From assembly GCF_032362555.1 (NCBI RefSeq), contig NC_083536.1, forward strand, positions 9,610,001 to 9,674,000: 64,000 bases of DNA, given 5' to 3'. Position numbers and translations under genes: made by a program. Below, in pieces: positions 29,248-40,143 of this stretch. The number at the start of each line of letters is the position of its first letter. Positions within the stretch are counted from its first letter, which is position 1. This DNA comes from Amyelois transitella. Its lineage: Eukaryota; Arthropoda; Insecta; Lepidoptera; Pyralidae. Below the pieces are notes generated by a model that did no database searches, was not told the origin of the DNA, and saw only the letters and a list, made by a program, of their open reading frames with translations.

Positions 29248-30039
29248 TTACTTAAAATTAACTTTGTTACTATAGTACACGGGTTCTACCTCCTCAAATA
29301 GACTCCAAGCTCGTCCTAGGAAGGCTTGTAGTGATTCCCAAGACTTTGTGGATTCATCACACTGTAGCTTCACCGTTATAAGAGCCTTTTTATAACGAGC
29401 ATCAGCAGGGTTGTTCACGTAATCCTGTGTTTTGTAGACCTTAAGATCCACAAAATAATCACCCTCGGTCTTCAAAGCACGTCGAGAGGTCCCCGTCGAA
29501 ACTTTGCTGGAGAAACTTGACGTTACTTCTCCACCGCGATTCCTTGGTTTGCTGCAACCGGCTTCCTCTGCTTGGAGGATGTTAAAAATGTTCTTTTTTG
29601 TTCTGTAAAAAAAAAAATATTTTTAATTTTTTAATATATTTTAATAATTATTTTTTTGCAAGTAAGAGACATAGGAAAAATTGTGTTGAGTTAACAAGCC
29701 CTGACCGGCTTCTATACGTTCTGCATGAAGATAATCATTTTTCCCTAAACAAGAAAATAAATTAATAAAGTAATGATGAACAAAATGTAAATCGATGTTT
29801 TTGCGACAAAAAAAGAAAGGAGTTATATTATTTACCTGTTCGTTGAGGGAAAATCAGGTGGTGGTGACGTAGCTTTGCGCTTCGATCCAGCAGCCAAGCT
29901 ACGAACAATTTCTGGATAAGGCGATATGTCTCGGGTCTGCTTCGCAGCAACGGTTTTGCGCTGGCTCGTTTTCTTGCTCGCTTTCTTTGGGGGAGCTACA
30001 GCAGATAACACTGACGAGGCTTCGAATTCTGAGTCAGAC
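29248..30039 (-). CDS. Unrecognised spliced gene, last two exons
   Basis: The penultimate exon 30,039-29,836 (acceptor TCTTTTACAG, donor GTAAAT) encodes an acidic-then-basic low-complexity region: SDSEFEASSVLSAV, PPKKASKKTSQRK, SKRKATSPPPDFP. The terminal exon 29,602-29,248 (acceptor TTTTTACAG) encodes TKKNIFNILQAEE, a Ser-rich linker, and a folded-looking C-terminus with GDYFVDLKVYKTQDYV, ALITVKLQCDE and FLGRAWSLFEEVEPVYYS. The codon phase is kept across the junction (AG|A). Earlier exons were not found. The Lys/Arg-rich part suggests a nuclear protein. It could be a host gene or a transposon accessory gene. It is the only frame in the 27-34 kb stretch with clean splice signals. Confidence 0.45.
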
Positions 30040-30651
30040 CTGTAAAAGATATTAAAATTTTAAGTTTTGATACATTCTTAAGTACCTGAAAAATAAAAAT
30101 GTAAATTTCACCAAAGATGAAAATACATATTTAATACTTACTAACATTCTTCAAATTTATGAAAAATATGCAGTATTTATATAGCAGTTCTTTTGGCGCA
30201 GCGGTTCCGGAGCACTCACAAATAATAATTTAATTTTCTTCATTGCTCGACTATTTAAACAGAAAATATCACTTGCTCATCAAAAAAATTGGTCAAGCGT
30301 AGGTTGATTCTGAATTTAATTATTGATAATCAATATCTTAGACTAATGTGAACCTTAACAACTAACGGTGAAGGTATATATTTTTTTTAATACTTGATAA
30401 AAAAGTAAGGTTTATATTTTAAAAAAAATACGTAGTTCAAACCGATACATGTATTAATATTTTAATTTTTATAATTTGAGTACTAAGCAAAGATGATAAT
30501 ATTGTCAACTATCAATTTATTTTTTAAAATACTTATCTCCAACATTTGGTTTGAAGATAAAATCGAATCATAATGTAAGCAGAATATATAAATCCCAGAT
30601 CCAGATATTTAAATGTAAAAAAAAAAATGTAAGTATATCTTAATTCAGTTG

Positions 30652-30720
30652 TGATCGAACCCGAGACCTCAAGTTACGGGCAGACTTGTTAACCACTATG
30701 TCACGAGGGTCATCATTGCA
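30652..30720 (-). repeat. tRNA-derived SINE head
   Basis: On the - strand: A box TGACATAGTGGTTAAC and B box GGGTTCGATCAC, at tRNA spacing. It is diverged from the + strand SINE at 10,712. The stem halves do not pair well enough for a tRNA gene. Confidence 0.55.
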
Positions 30721-30769
30721 TTCGAATACAATGACTACATAATTTGCTGTACAAGAATAATATTAAAAT

Positions 30770-31700
30770 ATCAGGAATCGTGTGGTGCTGACAGAGTAGA
30801 AAAACAACACCCAATATCTGCCTGCGGGCATTGAAAGAGGTGATTAAGGGGGAGGTCATCGGATGCTGTTCTTCTTGTATTAGACATTGTAGGTTGAACA
30901 TAAAAAAGTCTTCAACCCTGGTCGTTGTCTTTGACAATGGGTAAACTATGTTAGTAACCATTAATCAAGGGTAGACAGAGCTAACAGATTTAAAAAGACT
31001 GAAAGGTCACATTTAACTGTAAGGGTTATGATAGAATAGAGATTCAAATAGTAGCAAGTTGATAGCTCATAATATACAAAAAGAATTCCAACTTTATTAG
31101 CCTAATTCTTTCCTAAAGCAAGTCATCATAGATAATATTGTTTGTTATGAATAGAAAATATTTTTATCGCATAAACTATTCAACCGATTTATATAGGATA
31201 TACATACATAATTATGTATAATCACGCCCATATCTCTTTTGGGGTAGACAGAGCCCACAATTTTTTCAAAATATAGATTATATAATTTATGAGAACGATG
31301 GAGACATAGGATTTATAATGATTACCATACCCCATTCAAAATCAATATTAATTAGATTAAAATGAATAAATTCATGAATAAGGTTTTAATGTGAAATGTA
31401 TGCGTTGAAAGCTTTGAGAAACATTTAATATTGGTATAAACAAAATGTAGCGGACCCCGGGCTCCCAAGCCATACCCTTGAGGATGCAACCAGGAACACG
31501 CTCTAATGAGAAATAGTCCATCCATCCATATAATCACGTCTACATTCCTGACGGGGTAGACAGAGCCAACAACCTTGAAAGGCTGACAGACCACGCTGAA
31601 GCCTATTTCTTACTCGCCTCTTGCGACATCCATGGGAAAGAGATGGAGAGGTCCTATTTTTCATTGGTGCCAGGAACCACACGGCGGATGAGAGATCGGT
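30770..31700. repeat. RTE 3'-end derived repeat fragments
   Basis: At least two blocks carry 'taatcacgcc...ggggtagacagag' (about 31,218 and 31,540), the same signature that ends the intact RTE at 20,977. One is followed by 'tgaaaggctgacagaccacgctgaagcc'. A third, weaker block lies near 30,800-30,900 ('ctgcctgcgggcattgaaagaggtgattaaggg'). These are short, old copies or SINEs that share the RTE tail. Confidence 0.6.
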
Positions 31701-32279
31701 ATAAACAAATTATGTATTTTGTTACAAAACTTACTTTGATATTCGATCATCGTCATTCTACAAAGCACATCCGCTAATGCTTAAACATAATTTTTATTAT
31801 ATTGCATTTGCATGTTTGCATATTGTTATTAGGACGACTACACACTTAATTTACTTACAAACTCAAAGTATGGTATTGATATTCTGTGTTACATACATAC
31901 CTATGAAATCCTTAAGTAGGTAGCGGTTGTCCAATTACATCTACAAGTTTCAATAGCGATTCATGTTATTCTCTAATAATAATATTGATTACGTAGACTT
32001 AACTAACACGGTGCTTGATATAGCAATAGTATGTAACCATAAGAAAGCTGGAATGTAGCCCAAATTCTAGTACATATACCTATGAGTACATACCTGAAGG
32101 TGGTTTTGTCTTTCAAACAAATTAGCCAGTAGCGGATAGTTCACTCTTTTATGCCTAATGTCGCCAGAAATGTCTTCAAACAAACTCTTTATTTTTAACC
32201 ATCTATTTGTAAATTATATAGTTTAGTATCTGATCGTCTAGAATAACCTTCAGTTGTCTTCCTTTTAACATGTTCTGTA
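31701..32279. other. Non-coding spacer
   Basis: AT-rich, no convincing frame, RNA or repeat recognised. Confidence 0.4.
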
Positions 32280-33349
32280 TCAATCATTGGCCATACATAC
32301 ATTTTTTTCTCAGCTCATGTCATGCTCCAGAAACGATTAAAAATGTCTTTTCTAATATCCTCAGCCAGATTTGGACAAAATAAGATTTTACTTCGACCAC
32401 AAAATACATACACTTAGGGCATAGATTTTTCTGGTTTCGGTTGTTTTTGATGGTACTTACTGTCTCCTTTTTTATACCCAAGATAAGCTTTTCCTAACAT
32501 TCTGTCCTTCTTATTTAGTTGTTTTTTTCCAGGTTTCACATTCAGCTTTACGTTTTCTTTTTCTTTAGTCTCTTGCGCTTCTGGCTCCAAATATTTTCAG
32601 GAAACCATTCAGAATCATAAGGTTCTATAGACTCTATGTTGGTAATATCAGATAAAGGTACGTAGTCAGGATCGATGATAGAATCATTGGGAGAAGGATG
32701 TACGACGATTTGTTGAGCAACATGCGGGACATCAGTAGACGAAGTGTTAGGATTATCCAGTTTATATAGTACCGTATCTTCTGCTATGTTGGGGATGACA
32801 GTACATAAAGAGTTGGGATCATTTTAAGTAAATTCAGTGACCATTTCTTCTACGACTACAGGTACTTTAGTAGTTGAAGTACTCGGATAGTCTGAAGACC
32901 TTTTTCAAATTGTTATTTCTGTAACATCTGAGATAGCAGTGGAATAAATGGGATCATCACGAGAAAAATCATCTACCGCCATTTCTTCTGCGAGTCTTTC
33001 AACCGTGAAAGTACTGAGAGTATGGAGTTTGGAGAAAAATTACAAGTGTGTGGTCAATAATACTCGTATCTGGGATATCAGTAAATGAAGTCTGGCTGGG
33101 ACAAATGGGAAAAATTGTTGTTAAAGTATCGCTATTAGCTATTTCATCACCAATATGTGTTATGTTCATCGGTGAGTCATTAAATTTTTGAGGTATGTTC
33201 ATTATGGATTGTTTCTGTGAAAGTTTTTTATCTAAAATATTCTGCCTTTTCAGAAGAAGTTCCTGTCCTTGTCTTTGAAGATATCTCATATTGGATTCTG
33301 TTTTATTTTCTTTTAACTTAAATGACTGTTCACTGTTTATCTCCTCCAT
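32280..33349 (-). pseudogene. DUF7869-like gene, degraded N-terminal region
   Basis: Start MEEINSEQSFKLKENK at 33,349, followed by a low-complexity region in which a T/S-P-V-VEE-type unit recurs with stops (DYPSTSTTKVPVVVEE, NTSSTDVPHVAQQIV). Next come IIDPDYVPLSD and EWFPENIW, a Lys-rich stretch with a stop, KKDRMLGKAYLGYKKG, and a Cys-containing CGRSKILFCPNLAEDIRKDIF. The order of acidic low-complexity, Lys-rich and 'LGKAYLGYK...C..L.EDIRKDIF' resembles the N-termini of DUF7869-type transposon proteins. It has several frameshifts or stops. It is a different copy from the + strand gene at 25.6-27.4 kb, so the family has at least two members here. Confidence 0.45.
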
Positions 33350-34659
33350 AATTATATTATTAGTTACCTGAAATATAATATTAAGAAAATTAAATTTATA
33401 ATCGCAAAATCTACTAAACTATTCCAACAACATTAGAGTGTAAATACCGCGTAAGTCCACTAATCATGATGTTAATAAAATGTTTAAATACCGCGTAACT
33501 ATAAAAGAGAAGTTATTTTCCTTTTTAGTATTGATTATGCAAATTTAAAATAAATATTTTTTTTAATATAGTGCCAAATGTTAAAATATATAAAAATACA
33601 ACATGTACATACCGTTTAATTGAATAAACTCTGCTTAAATCACTAATAATACGGAGAAACTAACCAAACCACCAAATCTCGTAGTAATTCTGTGTAGATT
33701 CGCGGTATTGAAGCACATCAGTTCGCTATCCGCGCGGTTTTGACAAGCTTGGTTTGAACCGTTTTGATTGGATAAAGTGCTCGTGAGATCGCACAGGACG
33801 ACGCCAATCGTTATCAAGGATATGTGGGCGCGAAATATTAATTTAAATTTTTTCTTTCTTCCGCGGTTTTTACAACAGTTGGTTAAGCGGTATTGCAGTA
33901 TCACCGACGATAGGTTGTTGAAGTCCGTAAAGAAAGAAATGTTCGTGAAGGGAAACATTTTAGTTCTCGTCTCTGATCTTTGCGGAGGTTAGACGGCGGT
34001 CTCTCTGCGTTATTTGCATCAACAACACTGCTCTTGTTTGCATCATGGGTAAAAACATCTCCGAATAAAATGAAAGAATTTATCATTTAGCTATCCGGAT
34101 TTCATGGATACGCAGAAGGTTTAATTTATCTAAGTAGATAAATTAAATTAAAATAAATAAAACGGGCACCTAATTTACCAAAACGAGACGGCAAGACTAG
34201 ATAAAGTACTTGTCTCGCGCTCTTAAATTCGACTAATCCTAGGTCAATATTCTAATAGGCCTGTGTCGTAAATTTCAAAAATGGCTTATTTCGAAACTTT
34301 AGTGCAGAGAGTCCAAAACTTATTTTGTCTACTGCCCACTTTGAGAATAAATATTTTTTTAGCGCCTCCATTTTTTCACCTATTTAAAAACCACTAAAAC
34401 TTCAAATTAGTTTAATTAATTATTGTGACCTATATATGTATATAATGTATATGTATGTATAGTAACGGAGAATTCTTAACGAAACTTTTACTTTAACCCG
34501 CAACTTAAAACCTGAGCGCAGTAGGTAACATACAACGGCGCTTAGGTCTCAAGTTAACTCTTACGGGCTCCACCTGCCAATAAGAATGATTTTATGGTAT
34601 TAAAACAGAGTATATTTTATTAAAAATATAACTAAAATAATCAATCGTTAAATAAAAAC
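33350..34659. other. Non-coding spacer
   Basis: No supported gene. 'cccactttgagaataaatatttttttagcgcctcca' near 34,340 may be the 3' terminal region of the hAT pseudogene that follows, but no matching inverted repeat was found near 63.4-64.0 kb. Confidence 0.4.
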
Positions 34660-35310
34660 TAATGTGATGGATGAATCAGATGCTGTTTAATAAGTTTGTT
34701 AATATCAGGTTCCAATTTACTCAAGAACAGTCGCAAGTCGCCACGTTCGGTAACAAGCAAACGATTTCTCTTTTTAGTAAGCAGTGCACAGCACTAAATC
34801 CACGTTCACACAAATATGACGATGGGAATGCTATCAAGAATCGTTGAACGATTGATCACAATCCTGGGTACAATTGCGGGATCGGTTTTTGTAGCCAAAA
34901 TTTTTGGTAACCATTTTTGAACTTGATTTTTATTTCCTCGTTTGTTGTCAATTCTATAAGCTCTTCTTCCAGCTGAGGTGACATTGCTGTGTTGACATTT
35001 GAAAACGGATCTAACACCCAGTCTGGTATTTCCAAGGTCAAAATGTCCTGGTATCGTTCGGTGAAATCAATGTGCAGGTTTTCCAAATGTTGGCAGTAGG
35101 CAAACAATTCGTCGTTACTGCATGATACTGATAAATTTGGGAAATTGTGAAACTCACGTCTGCCCAGATTCTTTTTGTGTAGAAGCAGTTTGGCTGCAAA
35201 AGCAGCAACGACGTTTTTTGTTTTAATTAAATTTAGTTTATCGCCTTGCAGTTGGAGATTCATGTCGTTGAACAATTTATACAGGTCTATCATGTAAGCT
35301 ATATCATTCT
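34660..35310 (-). pseudogene. ZBED5-like hAT transposase, C-terminal part
   Basis: It begins KNDIAYMIDLYKLFNDMN and LQLQGDKLNLIKTKN, the helical insertion typical of ZBED5/GTF2IRD2-like hAT transposases. After a frame change near 34,856 it ends with LIAFPSSYLCERGFSAV, the hAT C-terminal dimerisation signature (F..S.YLCE.GFS), then LLTKKRNRL. The N-terminal catalytic part is absent here and is found at 62-63 kb. It is non-functional. Confidence 0.75.
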
Positions 35311-35342
35311 TTTAAGAGTTTTTTAAGAGTTCTCTTGGTGCT

Positions 35343-35972
35343 GTGGTTAATGAAATTAGGCTCGATGAAGCATCCTGTCTGAAGACTAATGCTAGTTCTA
35401 AGACATTTCTTGCCATTTATCGCTCTCCGTCTAATTCTAATGCCGATAAATTTATTAATTCCTTAAATAACTACTTGGAAACCATAAAAAAAAATGAATC
35501 CATTGTAATCACCGGAGATTTAAACATTAACCTTTTATCGAGACCTGGGGAACCCCCAAATGAAATTAATAACAGAATTCATTATCTGAATATGTTGGTT
35601 TCATTGGGTATTATTACAGGACATACATTTTCAACAAGAAACGGCTCATGTCTGGATCATTATATGTTAAAAATTTCTCAAGCGAAGCTTTCAGCGCATG
35701 TTGCTGTTTTAAACACAACAGTTACTGATCATAAGGCTATTTTCCTCAGTTTATATTCTGTCAAAACCATTGATACGCGTTCCAAATGTGTTCAACGAGT
35801 AGATTATGACAGGGCTTATATAAACTTACATAATAAAAATCTTCAAAAATTGTTGAAATATAACGATCCAAATCTTGTCACTGAAAAATTTATAAATTAC
35901 ATAAACGAATCTCTTGATGAGGCTACAACTACTACATATAAATCAAGAACTCAAAGAAATCTAAAACCCTGA
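35343..35972 (+). pseudogene. LINE B endonuclease fragment
   Basis: It shows FLAIYRSPSNSNADKFINSL, IVITGDLNINLL (catalytic Asp/Asn) and VTDHKAIFLSL (terminal H motif), the second half of an APE-type LINE endonuclease. The first catalytic Glu is missing (5' truncated). A stop at 35,972 follows RNLKP; the frame then shifts to MKLRISYKRYRNFC at 36,046. Confidence 0.75.
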
Positions 35973-36045
35973 ATAACTCCTGGTATCATGCGATGCATTA
36001 GGAACAGAAACAAAATGCAAATCAAACTTAGTCGTAATCCTGAAA

Positions 36046-37187
36046 ATGAAACTAAGAATAAGCTACAAACGGTATCGTAATTTTTGCAACAACTTAATAA
36101 AGAAACTCAAACGCAAATATGAACGGGAACAACTGTCACAATCGTTTAAAAACTCAAAATTACTATGGAATAATATTAAAACTTTCACTAATTTGAAATC
36201 TAATAAATGGCAAAATACGGAATTACTTAAGGTGCATAGTTCTTCTCAGGAATCTGTAAACGCTGTTAATCGGTATTTTGTGTCAGTGGGGCAAAATCTT
36301 GCAGAATCTATCCCTAGAACTTCTTATATTCAGAACACGCAAAATGTTCCAAAATCTTCTTTTGTTCTTATGGAAACAGAATGGAATGGAATGGAAGAGA
36401 ATTATTTTCAAAATTGGATACAAGGTATCACTTATTGCCGTCACATCACTTAATTCTAATTATAACTACTACCGCTTCCAAAGCGCATGTGTAGAAGAAG
36501 CGGCGGAACAAACTACACTGCAGCATTTTCATCGGACGTCAATGTACAAATATAGATCTCTTAAATCTAAATCATGGACGAATACACATTGTCTACATTA
36601 AAAAACATGAATGAATGTAGAACTAGTTATTTCAATACGAATATTTCGTCAAATAACGACGAACAGGAAGTGAGGAACATCCTTATGGATCTCAAATTGG
36701 ACGGTTCTCCTGGCTGGGATAATATAACAACTGGTTTCCTTAGATTGGCTCATGAAATAGTTGTGCCTGTAATTTCCCACTTGGCAAATCTCTGCTTTCA
36801 ACAAGGAATTTTTCCTAATCTTCTGAAGCTTTCGGTTGTAATACCAATACATAAGGGAGGCAATAGAGATGATGTAAATAATTATAGGCCAATATCCCTT
36901 TTACCTGTTGTTTCTAAAGTTGTTGAAAAACTTATCAATGTTCGTTTAATCAGCTTCTTTGAGAAATTTAACGTACTTTCAAAGTCACAATTTGGTTTCC
37001 GTCAAGGCAAATCAACCGAAGATGCTATATTAGCTCTTACATCTCTCATTACAGAAGAACTGGATAAGGGTAAGAAATGTTTAACCATATTTCTGGACAT
37101 AAAAAAGGCTTTTGACACCGTCTCTATTCCTACCCTATTACGAAAGTTGGAACGGGTGGGTATTAGAGGTATTGCTCTGGAACTGTT
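36046..37187 (+). pseudogene. LINE B linker and RT fingers, with frameshifts
   Basis: The linker (36,046-36,453) is followed by disordered frames to 36,574. The RT start then shows DLKLDGSPGWDNI, VIPIHKGGNRDDVNNYRPIS, FGFRQGKSTEDAI and LTIFLDIKKAFDTV (motif A). It ends at ALELLK, where a (GAAAT)n-tailed fragment is inserted. Several indels mark it as old. Confidence 0.75.
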
Positions 37188-37463
37188 GAAATGAAATGAA
37201 ATTTGAAATGAAATGAAATTTATTTTTTATTAACATTTAGGTTTGCTACAATTGGTTATACAATTGGTCCCACACTAGGCAACATGCCTGTCCTATGGTA
37301 ACCAATGTTATAGAACATATATATAACGTTAAAAGTAGCCGACAATAAGTTTACAGGAGTTAATAGTTACATGCTATACAAGACATTAATCAAACTTCTA
37401 AATTACATAGATATCGTTTGTTTAAAGGAAAAAAGGTGAAAAAAGACAACAAATATATAAATA
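37188..37463 (-). mobile_element. 3' end of a minus-strand LINE
   Basis: It starts with a 'gaaatgaaatgaaatttgaaatgaaatg' tail on the + strand (an (ATTTC)n tail on the - strand), followed by untranslated-type sequence ('ggtcccacactaggcaacatgcctgtcc'). It is non-coding and lies inside LINE B, left of mariner copy 2. Confidence 0.55.
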
Positions 37464-38784
37464 CATTCAGTCAGAAAAGTATCGGGAATGGATTATTTAT
37501 TTATGGTTCCAAATTCAAATTTTTGTTTTTTTTGTTGTTGTTAGATTGGCACAACTGTTTTCCATTTTGGCGCGGAGTTTGAGTTGCATCTGTTGTTTAC
37601 ATTAAATACAGTGCTATTTTTAGTTATATCATATCTAGTGTGTATTGCTAATTTCATAATGGATAAAAACATCGAACAAAGAGTTTGTCTTAAATTTTGC
37701 ATTGCCAATGGAATACCGTGTTCGGAGTCACTGAAAATGTTACAGAAGGCTTATGGTGAATCGACTTTATCAAAAACTCGTGCTTATGAGTGGTGCAAAG
37801 CGTTCAAAAGCGGTCGAGATGTGATGGAAGATTTGCCTCGCTCTGGTAGGCCATCAACGTCTGCAACTGAAGTTAACATCGCAAAAGTGAAGGAAATAGT
37901 GACTGAAAATCCTCATTCAACTTTAAGAGAGATAGCCACCGAACTTTCTGTATCTCACGAGTCGATCCGTACCATTTTAACTAATAATTTGGGTATGAAA
38001 CATGTTGCCGCTCGGCTAGTCCCAAAAGACCTGAATTTTTTTCAAAAACTCAATCGCATGAGAGTCGCTGAGGACATGCTAGAACGAGTCAATTCCGACC
38101 CAACATTCATGAAACGCATTGTTACTGGTGACGAGACGTGGGTTTACGAGTTTGACATGCAAACTAGTCAACAAGCTTCGGAGTGGCGCCTTCCAACTGA
38201 ACCGAAACCGAAAAAACCACGCCAAAGTCGTTCAAAAGTCAAAGTCATGTTGACTGTTTTCTTTGACTATCGCGGTGTTGTGCACTCGGAATTCTTGCCG
38301 GAAGGTCAAACGGTAAATAAGGAATATTATTTGAGTGTTATGCGGCGTTTAAGAGAGCAAATCCGACGAAAAAGGCCAGATTTGTGGAAAGAAAATTCTT
38401 GGATTTTGCACCATGATAATGCACCTTCGCACAAGGCCATCATTGTGAACGAATTTTTAACCAAACACTCAACAAATACCATCGAGCAACCACCATATTC
38501 ACCAGATATGGCTCCAGCCGACTTTTTTCTTTTTCCTAAACTCAAATTACCACTTCGTGGCACCCGTTTTCAATCGGTAGAAGACATAAAAGAGAATTCG
38601 CGGCGAGAACTGACCTCAATTCCGGAAACAGCGTTTAAAAAATGTTTTGATGATTGGATTATTCGTTGGCGTAAGTGTATCATTTCTAAAGGAGCATATT
38701 TTGAAGGTGATAAAATAAATTTGGATGAATAACAAACAGTTTGTGTATTATTGATCTTTTCCTGCTACTTTCTTGACAGAGTAG
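37464..38784 (+). mobile_element. Mariner copy 2, intact, 1,321 bp
   Basis: Same length and ends as copy 1, flanked by TA (37,462-37,463 and 38,785-38,786). Reading the two side by side I count about seven substitutions and no indels. Confidence 0.9.
37659..38732 (+). CDS. Mariner transposase (DD34D), intact, second copy
   Basis: 357 residues, start ATG at 37,659. It retains all three catalytic Asp motifs (VTGDETW, HHDNAPSH, YSPDMAPADFF). It differs from copy 1 at a Ser-to-Pro in the N-terminal helix-turn-helix region (ANGIPCSE), a Tyr-to-Cys (AYEWCKAF) and a Val-to-Ile near the C-terminus. The Tyr-to-Cys in the DNA-binding region could affect function. The element is inserted in LINE B debris. 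Confidence 0.92.
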   Translation: MDKNIEQRVCLKFCIANGIPCSESLKMLQKAYGESTLSKTRAYEWCKAFKSGRDVMEDLPRSGRPSTSATEVNIAKVKEIVTENPHSTLREIATELSVSHESIRTILTNNLGMKHVAARLVPKDLNFFQKLNRMRVAEDMLERVNSDPTFMKRIVTGDETWVYEFDMQTSQQASEWRLPTEPKPKKPRQSRSKVKVMLTVFFDYRGVVHSEFLPEGQTVNKEYYLSVMRRLREQIRRKRPDLWKENSWILHHDNAPSHKAIIVNEFLTKHSTNTIEQPPYSPDMAPADFFLFPKLKLPLRGTRFQSVEDIKENSRRELTSIPETAFKKCFDDWIIRWRKCIISKGAYFEGDKINLDE

Positions 38785-38787
38785 TAT

Positions 38788-39388
38788 ATAGTTACTTGTC
38801 AGATCGGCGACAAAGAGTAAAAATAGGTAATTATGTCAGCCAGGATTAGGATGTCACTTATGGTGTTCCCCAGGGAAGTGTTTTGGGACCAACCTTATTT
38901 CTCGTATACATTAATGAGTTAACAAATCTTAATCTTGAGGGAGGGCAAATATTTTCCTATGCAGATGACACTGCGTTAGTCTTCACTGCTTAATACCTGG
39001 AATTCAACATTTAATCTTGCAGAATTGGGCCTTTCCAAGATATCAAATTGGTTGAATTCCCATGTTCTGACCCTTAACATATCTAAAACGAATTACATTT
39101 GTTTTGCAATAACTAAAAGATCCAGCCCAACAACTAAGTTAAAACTTAAAATATATAAAGACCGCAACATCAATTATTTATATTGCAACTGCCCTGAAAT
39201 ACATAAAGTTACTAATACAAAATATTAGGGCATATTAATAGATGAACATCTGTCCTGGCATTCTCAAATAGAAGCTATTAATATGAGAGTTAGAAAATTG
39301 ATTTGGATTTTTAAACTTTTAAGACACATTACGAACAAAAATCTAATAACACAAATTTACATTGCTTTGGTTCAGTCTGTGATAGGAT
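38788..39388 (+). pseudogene. LINE B RT, palm and thumb
   Basis: It continues SYLSDRRQRVKIGNYVS, with a stop, then YGVPQGSVLGPTLFLVYINE (motif B) and IFSYADDTALVF (motif C, YADD), and later ILIDEHLSWHSQIEA-type and IYIALVQSVIGYC blocks. It has internal stops. It ends where the LTR element inserts (ACTG duplication). A few bases of host (TATAACTATAT) follow the LTR element at 47,031. Confidence 0.75.
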
Positions 39389-39392
39389 ACTG

Positions 39393-39681
39393 TGTTACGC
39401 GGTGCTAATCTATGAAGATCGCCGATGCAGCGTTGACCTAAAACAACACTGCACACGGCCCGCGGTGCAGCGTCGGCATAACGTGCAGCGCGTGACTCGC
39501 TATGACGTCAACGGTGGCTTCGCAATATCGGAAATACGGAAATCATGTTACTTTTGATTCACACTTCGATCATTGTCATTGTCTTAGAAATAATTAACTA
39601 AATGTAATTTTTACTTTAAAATTAAATCTTTTCAAATAACTTTGCTTTTTTTTGGGACCTCCGGTTGTAGCCCACATAATT
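39393..39681 (+). repeat. 5' LTR
   Basis: Begins TGTTACGCGG, ends CCCACATAATT. Identical to 46,737-47,026 apart from T-run length. It contains GC-rich 'gcacacggcccgcggtgcagcg' and a poly-T near the end. Confidence 0.9.
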
Positions 39682-39698
39682 GGCGCAGTCGGTAGGAT
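39681..39698 (+). promoter_or_regulatory. Primer-binding site
   Basis: TGGCGCAGTCGGTAGGAT abuts the 5' LTR. Its TGG start is complementary to a tRNA CCA end, and the sequence resembles the tRNA-Ser-type site used by 17.6/297-like insect elements. Confidence 0.7.
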
Positions 39699-39846
39699 AA
39701 CTCGAGCCAGTGCGCGATCGGTTTTTACGAAACGTTGCTCCCAATCGCTACTGGTTGAGCTTTCAAGCCTTCATCGAGACTTCAAGAATCTACGGGCGCT
39801 GCAGTCCAGAGGTGAATCCAGCTATCGATTCGTCCAAGAAAAAGCT

Positions 39847-39853
39847 ATGCTGT
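39847..39853 (+). promoter_or_regulatory. Leader ATG and putative env splice donor
   Basis: An ATG at 39,847 is followed two bases later by a consensus donor GTAAGT (39,852). Errantivirus env mRNAs are spliced from the leader to just upstream of env. An acceptor-like TTGTTACAG ends at 44,993, and the codon phase agrees between these two sites and the env frame. Confidence 0.5.
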
Positions 39854-40143
39854 AAGTCCTTGAATCTTTCAAGTCCTTGCTCACTTAACCTTTTAAGTAA
39901 TCCTCTAATATATTTTCATTCCTAAACCTATCCTTTTAATATATTTTAATATATCGTTTTCATATCTTGTTCAATCTCTATGCATGATATATTTGCCTTT
40001 TAATTTTTCTTTGTGTGTGTTTTATTTTAGCTTTCAAAATTTTTCATCCAAGTGAATCCCGTTCCAGTAGATTAAATATTAGCAATAGAGATAGAAGTAG
40101 GCTAGCAGTAATAGACGAGAATAGGAATTTAGAATCAAACGAA

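Larger units (their letters stand above)
35320..39392 (+). mobile_element. Degenerate LINE B, interrupted by a LINE 3' fragment and mariner
   Basis: A 5'-truncated endonuclease (35,343-35,972), a linker with frameshifts, RT from 36,574 to 37,187, an insertion block, then RT again from 38,788 to 39,392, where an LTR element enters. Removing the insert at 37,188-38,787 joins ALELLK to SYLSDRRQR, a correct RT sequence. Confidence 0.75.
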
